A stretch of 64,000 nt of DNA from a virus. This document shows positions 43,901-52,141 of this stretch, piece after piece. The notes beneath the pieces are model-generated. The model made no database searches. It was not told where the DNA came from and saw only the letters and a list, made by a program, of their open reading frames with translations. Numbering within the stretch: position 1 is the stretch's first letter; every line of letters begins with the position of its first letter. The stretch lies in IMG/VR virus record IMGVR_UViG_3300008111_000027, positions 1 to 64,000 of that record; one strand, written 5' to 3'. The position numbers and the translations under genes are program-made.

Positions 43901-44014
43901 TTGAACTTCTCCGTTTGCATCAACAACACTATTTGGGTCAACATAAATAAGATTGTTTTGGTCAACTTTTACAAGTATGTTTTCATTATTTGGGTAATCA
44001 TTATTGCTCGCCAT
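37991..44014 (-). CDS. Giant baseplate protein, possible hub, 2007 aa
   Basis: A very large virion structural protein. Near residues ~135-240 it has ITINFVDVRGKTLFESSENS, LPWPIFYLTVKGYYGKAIRY and FEITTKFVGSTFAWLNDIPL, a pattern seen in baseplate hub-type proteins. Toward the C-terminus (~1755-1790) it has FRGSYWITEVSHQIKGNNIS then FSGTRIP, like the end of gpD/gp27-type hub domains. A Thr/Ser/Gly-rich insertion lies around residues 990-1100. A coiled or helical segment (~445-520) is present. Its ATG overlaps the end of gp53 by 14 bp. The hub assignment is an inference from these short patterns and from its place next to gp53; it is much longer than any T4 hub protein. Confidence 0.55.
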   Translation of the reverse strand: MASNNDYPNNENILVKVDQNNLIYVDPNSVVDANGEVQPRGHKQENLVMYVNLEADLIPRTTLIADDNVGNTLTQVAKGNLNFLRNASGDGNFDATWTDAFVPKPIQGQESTYKDGYDVTFGEDQFKDPTGQSFGIDSINIDVKGANFVPQITINFVDVRGKTLFESSENSPYRAFFHLPWPIFYLTVKGYYGKAIRYRLHMTDFKSRFNESNGNFEITTKFVGSTFAWLNDIPLSAIINCPYMFLVEEKDNTKFNESTGLYEKRVKQSSRGYTILKSVYRQYEQKGLIPKGFPVRTLKEIGYIAETLDKILEQQIFSKVSMDVFSGIKEMDTLLNDFENSIKAWGKQYLSQEYTSFTKTATNNETISDLWFYLNAKDKTETKHILGNGAGALELLLSSFNAAMGKTKLLTQELLNQTSGDFKRISIRNVKNVSSYYKVLNDKKVVVHIDGIFEDIFQIRKSFEEQRKKVEDDVESEMNKVIKSKEYGFGFEPTVRNMFAVLLANAEVFIRLMKDVHNKAFDAANNRKKTLTNLSKESKGENIYPWPEVKKPQGGGKQNVIAYPGDEELVHKLKSYDKTLWPEIDFIEEYIKIVTNRVETNVNGEPTRNDVNYVFDSNTENQKIEDLSGIDVINESIPFIDKSYAGFVYELYERALYSTLFDSFNDQMIRQLANEEFKNIQELIKDDNDIIELAKKITNKDQLIAPVTKTELRENGVIQKNEDGTPKTTTVYDGYLPGLSPYERFNYFKDHLPTTNYISSVIDEPFKFEKYDETATNPTGDLKEDDLNKILIDYEPETYRTDIYPFNSTTYLNYLGKTNFTRDNFKFNGILKVNSSQGFICSPIESKSWVKPSADSTDFFKNTINVTGNTTSILNTPYFHNQLFNDFNKSTLRGKYAGSSYLLLNSLPFIDLDEQITFGGQSILTSSLFREVSSTHFIPYHLMLKWGSIYHRYKTHLIDGYDILNGCVNSSYVTKPLTGKTLFDNNGALITYTSTNASSSGTTINVPSTIGLQTGMTVTVIAGTGQTAPNTYITNITSTTGFTISQTPLTGLTGATVFAVYDEYVTFDIVPKISTSSGSTSGVTYTGYTNAGIRPFYQTVYSQIVNDYATYDITLGNVSYSSTSTSGKLLHRVTQKSGMNYWDVVMDNSKYITSDKNYTLLPSLGGHKNSDISNSNTFTVAEELTFKTLWYLNDTLSTSFSGQTFPSPYDYFRTTGNTYSISTNYKKALDLIGTFSPQILEYFESFFLDFASEKINEEIPYNIFRNISYPKFQDMLKKLSVVEKKDDDSNDIDLLIGNTLKERQKRNAESITTDILSANNLIKFTLANPKEIDANSLYGLTAVQPYKSLTTYKPQPFSASDLTTPNLNFIKLYIGEDIDSYYVNFFSLLDVKLTEDNIKKHRPLAQIYGGYRKAGGTNTKAAFLTYLQDSIILKNTGGTNVPKGAEARLALYLNTLLPLLGNLTSNATGNPAASIDMFRGYNSTQTKLELYNTFKSFNDKWTAGNSIGQRLLLEEFLFLDKANRDIGDKFYLNIDKFTPLLDPNNSKLPLYNAISMIIQGTGLDMRALPAYINFYGNNLTNKNKITPSKKVASTLFGTFLEVDYQEATPKVIIQLVGQTSKRIDMSNSKAYKFVDDSFYIGGQTPNPLLITSLEGFSQNDLSKSNRVVAFEVSFGDQNQGIFKGVTLDQSTLKNTSESFQVLENLSRSASGAGVHNVDTSLFDYYKQASYKCGVTAMGNVMIQPTMFFYLKNIPMFRGSYWITEVSHQIKGNNISTSFSGTRIPYTSLPDPKDSFVASYRILFDKIQAKAIAKIKQRAANDTDTDQEVIYQGIPYVTDRQGKNIQGETVIQEVGINRFGVPYNGYNETRLIQKVRNGNEEWFRTIVYKMGGEKYPIDDAQGFNLTNGITWSDVKDSSYKFYNVDFQLSRTITNDVIKTAKTTFKNPKNNTQLTVNPNYQLDKTVGSIVVEGPISRGPKSTEIGMGMSPKLMSELGLYDGDVVYFKMD

Positions 44015-44327
44015 AATATAGGTTATACAATTCTACACTTCTTTTATAATCTTGTAAAGACGTTGTGAGAGGAAAAGGTATTCTAATAACAAAATTATCA
44101 GGTATCTGAAATTCAACACTACCAGCGGTTGGATTTGCTTGTAATATTAACCAACCAAATACTGGTGAACCATAATAATCTTGAGATATCTTATCGAATC
44201 TATCTCTACCTTTTTTATAAAACATATATCTGTCAGAAGGTTTTATTGGGATTTCAATACCTGGTACAATCCTAAATTTACCATCTTCAACAAAAAACTG
44301 ATATCTATCAAAATACTGTCTACTCAT
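44001..44327 (-). CDS. 53: Baseplate wedge protein gp53-like, 108 aa
   Basis: The core sequence DRFDKISQDYYGSPVFGWLI followed by LQANPTAGSVEFQIP and a final FVIRIPFPLT strand is the LysM-like pattern shared by T4 gp53 and small baseplate proteins of other contractile tails. It would link wedge units to the hub. At 108 residues it is shorter than T4 gp53 (196 aa), so only the core domain is kept. The ATG overlaps the stop of the 1611-aa gene, and the stop overlaps the start of the 2007-aa gene, so the three are translationally linked. Confidence 0.7.
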   Translation of the reverse strand: MSRQYFDRYQFFVEDGKFRIVPGIEIPIKPSDRYMFYKKGRDRFDKISQDYYGSPVFGWLILQANPTAGSVEFQIPDNFVIRIPFPLTTSLQDYKRSVELYNLYYGEQ

Positions 44328-47300
44328 TATTGTGGTCTATAATAATTTAATTTATCTTTTACTTCGTTTGATGTTGAAAAGATTTGGTTCGCTTCATCTA
44401 TTATTGTTTGGTTTGTTTCATCTGTTGTGGATGAAATTCCAAACTTAATTTCTTTATCACTTTTCCTTTTTTTGAATTTGGTTAATTTAAATTTCTTTTC
44501 TTCTGGTTTTTCAACAAATTTATTTAATCTCTTTTTCAATTGATTTTTTAGAGGGTCTTTATATAACGAAGGGTCTTTTAGCTCTGATATAAATGCATCT
44601 ACTTTATCGTATAACAATTGTTTCATCATAAATTCAAAATCCGCCGATTGTATTGTTGGATTTAAAAATGTAATATTGGTAGATAGACCATCAACTAATT
44701 TCGGTGCATTTGTCTCAATATAATCAATACAGGTACTATATTCATTATATAATAAATCAGAAGTAAATCCACTAATTGCCACAGATTTAACAACACTGTC
44801 TTGTACTGTTGAATCCTTACCATTTTTAATAACGAAATTAACTCTATCTAAATCAGATATTAGTTGGTTTCTTGATTTTTCAAGTTCATCTAATATTTGA
44901 GTGGAAACGGTAAGTTCATTTATTTTATTTTCAATTATCTCTTTAGTTATAAAATCTTTTAATTTAACATTCGTATCTGTAAGTATTGAGCCGGTCATTT
45001 CTTTATTAAAACCAACCATATCAACTAAATAAGTTGATGATGAATTGTTAAGAAAATTAGCTAATCCTGTTTTTAATCCAGTTGTGTAAACTGTTAATTC
45101 TTGTGTCTTTTTATATAAACCAAGTAATGATAATGTTTTACCCGGTGTTGGTGATGTTGAGGTGTAAATGTCGTATTGATTTATTGGTCTATATTCACCC
45201 TTAAATAAAAGAGCGGTAATATCTTTACCGTATTTTGTATAAACTTTGTTATACGTGTCTTGGTACTTATCAAAATAACTTTCTGTTGAGGCGAAGACGG
45301 ATTTAATTATGTCCGTATATTTTATACTGTTACCATCAAGGGCTCCCATATAATTTCCACCTTTTACATTTTTAGTATTTTGAGATTGATTGGTTTTGTT
45401 AATGGCATTACCATAAGTTTTGTTCAAATCTTCTAAAAATTCACGAGTAAATTCTTCGGCCTTCTTACCACCGATTGTTTCATTTGTTGCAATTGACCTT
45501 TCATCGTACATTTCGGTGTTGGCATAAAAATTAGATGATAGAGCGTTTTGAAGTCGTTCAACAGGTTTTGAAAGACCTTGACCACCAATAAAGTTTATCG
45601 ATAGTGTGACCGAAGCAATCATTGGTTGTACACCAATACCTTCAGGGTTTAAATCCCACAATATTTGACCTCCGTCATCAAAAGATATGTTCACATCTCT
45701 AATGACTATTTTTGAATGGTAAAAATCACCGATTCTTAATACACAAACAGGTGGTGGACCAAAAGAGGTATTTCTTGCTCTAACATCCGAATCTTCTGAT
45801 ATACCTTTAATTGGTATGGTATCACCCGGTCTTATACATTGTTGTAAAAATGTAAGTCTCGCATTTAAACCTTCAGGTGTTGTTGAGTGAAACGCGGGAT
45901 GAAAATATTTTAATTTTTCTTTAAGTGATGAAAAAACAACAGGGTCACTATCTTCTAATTTTTTAAAGTAAAAACATTCAGATAGTGTTTTTGCAATGAT
46001 TCTTTTTAATGGGTCAATTGCCGGTTTCCTTGTTGGTGGATTTACAACAACTTGTCCATTTTCCTCAATTTTTGTTATGGGTGGTTGTGGTGCGGGTGTT
46101 TCGGGTTGTTTCTTCTCTGATTTATTATTGTACTTTAAAGACATTGCAGTTTGTCTACAATAGAACGCAATTGGTGAGTATTGTTTTAATTTTGGTACTC
46201 TAACGAAATCTTTATTAACACAATCTTTATCAGGTTGGGTTCCAGTTAATGTTTCACCATAATTGACCGATTCTACAATAATTTTAGTATCATGTTCAAA
46301 ACCAAAATCTTTTGTACTATATTCTTTTACAATTACAATAGGTTCTCCTTTTTGAATTATTTCTTTGTCGTTATCAGAATTATTTTTATTTACTAAATTT
46401 AAATTTGTTGGCCATTTTATTTGCCATTCTTTTTTTCCTCCGACAGCCGATAATCTATCAAAAATATCTTGAATTACGGAGTGACTTCTTCTTAGTGATA
46501 ATCTTTCGTTGTAATCATTGGTTGCAACTGATGAACATGAAGATAAAATTTGAAATCTAATTGTTTCCGCTGTTTTACCAGATATGTCTGATATTAAACT
46601 ATTTAAACTAGATTCATATTTATTAAATGACACATCGGCTTCATCAAAATAATCACCGATTTTTGTTTTTTGAGCATCAATGTCGGATTGTGTTATAACG
46701 TGATTAGCATCACCAAAAATAAAAGATTTTTCTGTTTTTACTTGAGTGTCTGTTTGAGACAAACCAGTTAAAGTATTTAACGCGGCACCTAATTCATTAA
46801 TATAAGCTTGTTTTTGGTCTTTGTAAGCTTTGTATAATTGTGTATAATTTTGTGTGGTATCAACTTTATCTCTTGGTCCCGGTATATCGTTTTCATACTT
46901 TAATTTAATTATAACCTCATCAACAGCTTTAGAATCTGCTTCGTTACCTTGTGTTGTTGTGTTTGTTGGTGTTGTTTCTGTTGGATACTCAGTGGTTACC
47001 TTATATTGTTTGATAGTTTCGGGGTCTTGTCCTTGATTTAAGAAACTTTGAATTAGTTTTATATCGTTTGTATCTAATTGAGCGAATCTTCTGATTAATG
47101 CGTAGAAATCTAATTCCTCACACCCCGCAAAAAATGCGTTGATATAATTTTCCGATTCTTCATCGGACATTCCTTTAAAGTATTCTCTAACCAATAAATT
47201 TAAAATACTTGGGTGGTCCACTACAACCTTAAATGATAATTGACCGCTTCTAGAAGTATCTTGATAAGTATATATTGGTTCAGGTCTACCTAAAAACGTA

Positions 47301-49162
47301 TTGTCTTGCCATCTAGCTTGGTTGTTCTCGCTAACTTTCAAATCATACGGAGGAAACCACATAACCCTACCTCCATTATTACCTCTCTCACAGAATGGTA
47401 AATCATTGTATGTGAAACCAGGTGTATTAGATGTTCTCCATGCTAAGTTCTCAATTGAGAACATATATTTTTTAGCGTAAAATCCATCACCTGTGGGTGA
47501 TTCAAATATGTTTGTTGAATTCTTTGCACCAAATGAGTTTTTAAAACTATTTTTTGCATCATAGTTTCCGCTTGACATTGGTGCGATATTAATATTCCAA
47601 GGTCTGCTCTCACCACCCATTACACTATCATCAAATTTTCTGATATTAGCGGTTCTTTTCATTGTGTCTGAATAGTTCATATAAGACCTATCTTTGGTCC
47701 ACACCCTACAATATTCAGCACCTGTTTCTTGTTTATACTTGTCAACAAATTTAATTGCGGAACCTCGAGACAACATACTGTCACCTTCTTTAAAAATTCT
47801 ACTTGTTTGGTCAATAACATTACCAACGTGTGTTCTTGTGGCTTGACCATCTTTAGGCATTGAATCCAAGATTTCTTGAGTTTTACCCAAAATTGAATCT
47901 TCTCTAAATCCGTATTTTGTTGAAATTGAATTGTTGTACGTATCACTTTCTCTTGATTGGAATTCCTCGTTCCATAATCCAATTTTGTTTTGTGAGTTCT
48001 TACTAATCCACGTCAGTTTACCACTAATTGGTCCACCTTGGGAAATATTTCTTTGTCTCTCGAATAACGCGGCTTGTACCGGGTCAAACATTAAACTTAA
48101 GAAGTAACTACTTTTAACCATGTTGTCATTAAAGTCTGACATGGTATATTTCACGTCTTCACTTCTATCGTCTCCAATATATGCGACACCTTTTGGTGCT
48201 TCTAATCCTAAAACAGTTTTTACCCCTTGAGCAAAACTATTCGCAAAATTGAAAATTTTTGATGACTGTTGTGACCTCGCTGTTGTTGTATAATTTGGAG
48301 CATATGTTGAATATGTTAATTGGTCAAATAATATTTGTTTCTGACCCTCTCCCATGTATTCAATCATTAAATCGGAAGGTTTTCTTCCGAGTTTAGGTCT
48401 TCTTTGAATACCAACTAAACTTCCTAAAACACCAGTAACGTCTTGTAAAATAGCGCCGGCTTCTGTTTTTGGTGTTGGTCTATTTTCAATAGGGTTTCTT
48501 GGGTTGGTTAAATAATCGCCAGGTATTTCACTAAAAGGGAATTCAATACCTGCAACTGTTTGAAGAAAATCAACACCCTTTCCTAATAAACTTTTAGCAA
48601 CGGTAATCTTATAATTTTTTTCAACTAAAGGTTCTCTACCTGTAACAATATTAATTGCAGTCGCGGTATTTCCACCTAACGCATCTAACGCCCTAACCCT
48701 ACCTAATGTTGCGGATTCCAAATTTTGTTGTAATCTAGCAAAGACAGGTCCTTGTTTGTTTTCTCTAATGTTTTGTGTGGCGAATTTCATTAACCTCGAA
48801 TCACTATCGAAGTTTTGGCCCGCCATAATACTAATTAAATTTGTTGTTTGGGGTTCGAATGAATTTACATATCCAGCTGGATTTATACCACCTAATAATA
48901 AAGCTAAAGACGGTAAAGATGTGTCAGTATATTCTTCAATTGTGTTATTGGGTGGAACATATAAATTGATAAAATTTTGTCCAAAATAAACCGCCCAATT
49001 TGTTTTAACGTCACCGGGGTCGACATTAGCAAAATTATTTAGATTCTGAACACTATAATTCGCATCCGTGAACGTTTGAGGTCCATTCGGTCTATTCAGA
49101 GTTTTTGAAATTAAAAAGTCCCTGAAAGTTTTGGTGTTATTAAAATCTAAATATGTTGGCAT
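44327..49162 (-). CDS. Giant baseplate/tail-tube-initiator-like protein with OmpA-like segment, 1611 aa
   Basis: A large structural protein between the tape measure and gp53. Around residues 615-660 the sequence FLGRPEPIYTYQDTSRSGQL then SFKVVVDHPSILN matches the pattern of tube-initiator/cap proteins such as gp54-like proteins. Around residues 867-898 FQILSSCSSVATNDYNERLS then LRRSHSVIQDIF resembles the N-x2-LS-x2-RA-x2-V signature of OmpA-type peptidoglycan-binding domains. The C-terminal ~300 residues are helical and Lys-rich. The start is 6 nt downstream of a CTATTTATA promoter motif. The role in baseplate centre assembly is inferred; the size greatly exceeds T4 gp48 or gp54. Confidence 0.55.
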   Translation of the reverse strand: MPTYLDFNNTKTFRDFLISKTLNRPNGPQTFTDANYSVQNLNNFANVDPGDVKTNWAVYFGQNFINLYVPPNNTIEEYTDTSLPSLALLLGGINPAGYVNSFEPQTTNLISIMAGQNFDSDSRLMKFATQNIRENKQGPVFARLQQNLESATLGRVRALDALGGNTATAINIVTGREPLVEKNYKITVAKSLLGKGVDFLQTVAGIEFPFSEIPGDYLTNPRNPIENRPTPKTEAGAILQDVTGVLGSLVGIQRRPKLGRKPSDLMIEYMGEGQKQILFDQLTYSTYAPNYTTTARSQQSSKIFNFANSFAQGVKTVLGLEAPKGVAYIGDDRSEDVKYTMSDFNDNMVKSSYFLSLMFDPVQAALFERQRNISQGGPISGKLTWISKNSQNKIGLWNEEFQSRESDTYNNSISTKYGFREDSILGKTQEILDSMPKDGQATRTHVGNVIDQTSRIFKEGDSMLSRGSAIKFVDKYKQETGAEYCRVWTKDRSYMNYSDTMKRTANIRKFDDSVMGGESRPWNINIAPMSSGNYDAKNSFKNSFGAKNSTNIFESPTGDGFYAKKYMFSIENLAWRTSNTPGFTYNDLPFCERGNNGGRVMWFPPYDLKVSENNQARWQDNTFLGRPEPIYTYQDTSRSGQLSFKVVVDHPSILNLLVREYFKGMSDEESENYINAFFAGCEELDFYALIRRFAQLDTNDIKLIQSFLNQGQDPETIKQYKVTTEYPTETTPTNTTTQGNEADSKAVDEVIIKLKYENDIPGPRDKVDTTQNYTQLYKAYKDQKQAYINELGAALNTLTGLSQTDTQVKTEKSFIFGDANHVITQSDIDAQKTKIGDYFDEADVSFNKYESSLNSLISDISGKTAETIRFQILSSCSSVATNDYNERLSLRRSHSVIQDIFDRLSAVGGKKEWQIKWPTNLNLVNKNNSDNDKEIIQKGEPIVIVKEYSTKDFGFEHDTKIIVESVNYGETLTGTQPDKDCVNKDFVRVPKLKQYSPIAFYCRQTAMSLKYNNKSEKKQPETPAPQPPITKIEENGQVVVNPPTRKPAIDPLKRIIAKTLSECFYFKKLEDSDPVVFSSLKEKLKYFHPAFHSTTPEGLNARLTFLQQCIRPGDTIPIKGISEDSDVRARNTSFGPPPVCVLRIGDFYHSKIVIRDVNISFDDGGQILWDLNPEGIGVQPMIASVTLSINFIGGQGLSKPVERLQNALSSNFYANTEMYDERSIATNETIGGKKAEEFTREFLEDLNKTYGNAINKTNQSQNTKNVKGGNYMGALDGNSIKYTDIIKSVFASTESYFDKYQDTYNKVYTKYGKDITALLFKGEYRPINQYDIYTSTSPTPGKTLSLLGLYKKTQELTVYTTGLKTGLANFLNNSSSTYLVDMVGFNKEMTGSILTDTNVKLKDFITKEIIENKINELTVSTQILDELEKSRNQLISDLDRVNFVIKNGKDSTVQDSVVKSVAISGFTSDLLYNEYSTCIDYIETNAPKLVDGLSTNITFLNPTIQSADFEFMMKQLLYDKVDAFISELKDPSLYKDPLKNQLKKRLNKFVEKPEEKKFKLTKFKKRKSDKEIKFGISSTTDETNQTIIDEANQIFSTSNEVKDKLNYYRPQ

Positions 49163-49168
49163 TTATAT

Positions 49169-49177
49169 TATAAATAG
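49169..49177 (-). promoter_or_regulatory. Late-promoter-like motif before the 1611-aa gene
   Basis: Minus strand CTATTTATA, 6 nt upstream of the ATG at 49162. Confidence 0.5.
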
Positions 49178-49190
49178 AAACTTTTTAATT

Positions 49191-51146
49191 TTAATTAAAT
49201 TGAGGTGGTAAGGTAAAAGATGTGTAATCTAAATCCGATGGTATAAAACTTTGAGACATATCATTAGCCAATGATGGACTATTATTAATCGCCCTAACAA
49301 CATTATCAACAACGGCTCCGTCTGATTTAACAGTATGTGTATGGTTAACATTTACTGTTGAAGTTGTTGGTGTGGTAGATGATTCTTTTCCTTTTAATCT
49401 GTTCTCTAAATCAGATTCACTCACACCCATACTTTTAGCAACTAAAGCTTTAGCAGGTGCAACCGCTTCGCTAACCATTTTGGAAAATAAACCTTCGTCT
49501 GTTTTTTGTAAACCACCTAAACTTGTCTTTTCTTTTAAATTTCTAGATAATTCTAAACCTTCAATGTATTTGTCAAACTCAGCCAGAGGTTTTCTTATTT
49601 CTGCGGCGGCTTGTACTTTAGCAACCGTCAATAACGCACTTATGTCTTTTTGCATATTTTGAGTTACCGTGTATTGGTCTCTCGCAATATCCTCAACAGA
49701 CATTTCTTCAAACGCTTTTTGATTCTCCAATAACCCTTTTGCAATCGTAGGATTTAGTTCATCCAAAGCGACTTTGGTATCTTTTAATCCCATCTTATCT
49801 GCTAAAGATTGAGGAATATCTATAACCATTCTACCACCTTCCATTTTGGAGATATTGGTTAAGAATTCTTTTTCTTTTTCATCTATTTGTAAACCTGAGG
49901 ATAATAACGCGGTAGCCGCCGATGACCTTTCCGCAGCTTTAATTGCGGTTTTGGACATTTCCTCCATACTCATACCCATTTGGTCAGCTAAAGCTTTAGA
50001 TTTTCTTAAGTTTGCACCTGTAATTTCAAATCTACCTAATTCGGAATTATATGTCGCTAATGAACCCGCAACACCTATCATCGCATCTTGTAGACCACCG
50101 GCATCATTTGTTGCCATATACATTAGTTTCAATGGGTCGTTGAAATCTCCAATCGCTCCACCTATAGCTTGTAATTCTGCGGACAACGCAATTGCTTGGT
50201 CGGGGTCAAAAAGTTTCTCCGCCATTGATTTAACCTTTTCAATGTTCATGTTAAATTCAATAGACTTCTGAACCATTCTGGTTAATCCCTCAACACCATT
50301 TTTAAATCCAATAGTGTTTAATTTGTCCATATTAGCACCAACATCTGCTACCACCTTTCTCGCGTTTAAACCAAGAGTTAATGAACTTTTACCCGCCCTG
50401 TCAATTTCTTTGATTGCGTCTTTTGCTCCAATACCTACTTTTTCAAACGAATCCAGTGCAGCTCCCAATTTAGATAAATCACCGTAAAAAGCTCTAGCGG
50501 TTTTTTGTGATTCTTGTAAAACATCACTACCAAATGTTGTCATCTTACCTGTTTGTTCAACCATTTGTACCGCATAATCTTTTACATCCTCAAATCCAAA
50601 TCCCATAGCGGTAGCGGCTGGTAATGTTTCAAATATATTGTTTCTAAATTCTCTTGATAATTCACCTGTTAATCCAAGTTCAGAATTAATTTTATTTCTT
50701 AACTCTACTTCTTGTGTTTGTATTTTTATTAATTCATCACCAAGAAAAGATACCATCTCTTTGGCGCCTTTAACACCTAATTGAACCATAAAATCAGGTA
50801 GATTTTTTGATTCTCTTGCAATTTTACCTATTGTTTCAGATATGGTACTAAATTGGAATACAGTATCTTTTGATAATGATAATGATGAAACGGGGTTTGA
50901 ATACCCTAAGTCCGCAATATTTTGAGTTTTAAGTAGGTCTGTAGCAAAAGCGGCTGTTTTACTACCACCACTTCCTGTATTTCCTCCACTTGATGGTTCT
51001 TTTTGATTATAAAATGACCAATAAGTATCTACTTGACCCATTAAAGAACTGTTATTCTTCACGGATTCAAATTTCAAGAACTCGTTTTTGAATTGAGTAT
51101 AATTTAAACCTGCTCTTAATTTGGATACTTCTTCGTTAATTGTCAT
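49191..51146 (-). CDS. 29: Tape-measure-like tail protein, 651 aa
   Basis: A long, mostly helical protein with Ala/Gly/Lys-rich heptad-like segments and hydrophobic stretches, as in tail-length tape measures. Examples are GFGFEDVKDYAVQMVEQTGK, LSAELQAIGGAIGDFNDPLK and QMGMSMEEMSKTAIKAAERS. A Gly/Ser linker (SSGGNTGSGGSK) lies near residue 55. T4 gp29 has 590 residues, so the size is right. It directly follows gp26-like and a small overlapping gene, the normal place for a tape measure. An ATATTTATT motif ends 3 nt upstream of the ATG. Confidence 0.7.
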   Translation of the reverse strand: MTINEEVSKLRAGLNYTQFKNEFLKFESVKNNSSLMGQVDTYWSFYNQKEPSSGGNTGSGGSKTAAFATDLLKTQNIADLGYSNPVSSLSLSKDTVFQFSTISETIGKIARESKNLPDFMVQLGVKGAKEMVSFLGDELIKIQTQEVELRNKINSELGLTGELSREFRNNIFETLPAATAMGFGFEDVKDYAVQMVEQTGKMTTFGSDVLQESQKTARAFYGDLSKLGAALDSFEKVGIGAKDAIKEIDRAGKSSLTLGLNARKVVADVGANMDKLNTIGFKNGVEGLTRMVQKSIEFNMNIEKVKSMAEKLFDPDQAIALSAELQAIGGAIGDFNDPLKLMYMATNDAGGLQDAMIGVAGSLATYNSELGRFEITGANLRKSKALADQMGMSMEEMSKTAIKAAERSSAATALLSSGLQIDEKEKEFLTNISKMEGGRMVIDIPQSLADKMGLKDTKVALDELNPTIAKGLLENQKAFEEMSVEDIARDQYTVTQNMQKDISALLTVAKVQAAAEIRKPLAEFDKYIEGLELSRNLKEKTSLGGLQKTDEGLFSKMVSEAVAPAKALVAKSMGVSESDLENRLKGKESSTTPTTSTVNVNHTHTVKSDGAVVDNVVRAINNSPSLANDMSQSFIPSDLDYTSFTLPPQFN

Positions 51147-51149
51147 ATC

Positions 51150-51158
51150 AATAAATAT
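51150..51158 (-). promoter_or_regulatory. Late-promoter-like motif before the tape measure
   Basis: Minus strand ATATTTATT, 3 nt upstream of the ATG at 51146, the same spacing as before gp25. Confidence 0.5.
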
Positions 51159-51301
51159 TATTTAGGAGTGTTTTCTAATTCAATAATGTACTCCACGTAA
51201 TATCTACGTATGAAAACTGGCATGGTGATAATGTCACCATAACTAAAACCTCTTTTGATTAAAAATAAAATTTCGTCTAACTGTCCTTTCTTATAAGCCA
51301 T
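51158..51301 (-). CDS. Small tail-assembly chaperone-like protein, 47 aa
   Basis: The reading frame MAYKKGQLDEILFLIKRGFS then YGDIITMPVFIRRYYVEYII begins inside the last codons of the gp26-like gene (ATG at 51301, stop of gp26 at 51291-51293). The PVFIRRYYVEYI segment resembles the short second product of tail-assembly chaperone pairs found just before tape-measure genes. It could be made by coupled re-initiation, or as a fusion by +1 shifting on the six-T run upstream (TTT TTT CGC). The frame is open upstream to 51340. Function is inferred from position. Confidence 0.55.
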   Translation of the reverse strand: MAYKKGQLDEILFLIKRGFSYGDIITMPVFIRRYYVEYIIELENTPK

Positions 51302-52040
51302 AGAAAGGGCGAAAAAACTCAACCCCGAACCCAATTTCAACTTGGGTGTCTTCTCCTGACGGGGTTTTTACTGTTTTTGTTAAATCTAATCCTGGTTTAT
51401 TTTCTTTTAGAAATTTTCTGAAATCTTGAGAGTCTTTAATTGGTAATCTCTCAACAAAATTATGTATGTTCATCATATCTCTATTGCCGGCAACAGACTT
51501 AATCATCATTTCTAATTGTTTGGTGACAACAGGTGCAACACCTTGACCATTCCAACTCTTTCTTAAATCATCAAGTTCTTTCTCTTGTTTTGGTGTTAAA
51601 AATTTAAATGTGATTTGAACTTTTGATTTTTCCATAAAATATGGATATTCACCGTTTGAATCTGATTCTAAATTAAAATCTTTGAATTTTAATTCACTCA
51701 TATCAACAGAAATCTCAAAATCCTTTTCAGTTTTTGGGTCAGTTAAATAAAATTTATATTCGGGACCAAAAGCGGTGTTTCTTAAAAATATTAACACTGC
51801 TTGTCTATCTTCTTCAACAATGTCTTCAATTTGAATATCTCTATCTAATATTTTTCTTCTAAGTAATTCATCAATTACACCATTTGTCGCAATTAAATTT
51901 TGCGCGGATAAAATATTTTCATCCGCAGCCGTTAAGTATGCAACTTTAAGTGATTTCTTTTTATTTTGATAGTGTATACCTCTTGAAGGTAGTTCAACAA
52001 CATCATAAGCGATTGTTGGGTCGACTCTAAATTCTTCCAT
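51291..52040 (-). CDS. 26: T4 gp26-like baseplate hub assembly protein, 249 aa
   Basis: The N-terminal sequence VVELPSRGIHYQNKKKSLKV followed by AYLTAADENILSAQNLIATN and a DRQAVLIFLRNTAFGPEYKF segment is the pattern of the T4_baseplate (gp26) family, which assists hub and tape-measure assembly. Length is slightly above T4 gp26 (208 aa). It ends FFRPFYGL, overlapping a 47-aa frame just before the tape measure. I see no exact late-promoter motif directly upstream, so it may be read through from another promoter. Confidence 0.75.
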   Translation of the reverse strand: MEEFRVDPTIAYDVVELPSRGIHYQNKKKSLKVAYLTAADENILSAQNLIATNGVIDELLRRKILDRDIQIEDIVEEDRQAVLIFLRNTAFGPEYKFYLTDPKTEKDFEISVDMSELKFKDFNLESDSNGEYPYFMEKSKVQITFKFLTPKQEKELDDLRKSWNGQGVAPVVTKQLEMMIKSVAGNRDMMNIHNFVERLPIKDSQDFRKFLKENKPGLDLTKTVKTPSGEDTQVEIGFGVEFFRPFYGL

Positions 52041-52091
52041 ATTTGTTTTATTTAATAACTAGTATAATTTACAAAAACTTATAAAAAAAGT

Positions 52092-52116
52092 AAAGGTCTC
52101 CTTTTGAGAGACCTTT
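52092..52116 (-). terminator. Intrinsic terminator downstream of the tail tube gene
   Basis: Minus strand: 9-bp stem AAAGGTCTC/GAGACCTTT with a 7-nt loop, followed by ACTTTTTTT. It lies 26 bp past the tube stop codon, as expected for a highly expressed gene. Confidence 0.8.
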
Positions 52117-52141
52117 TATTGACAGATTTTTTATTATTTGA

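Noticed and set aside
51302-51340. Longer start for the 47-aa frame
   Set aside because: It would overlap gp26 further, and MAYKKGQ is the better start; the overlap is kept only as a frameshift possibility.
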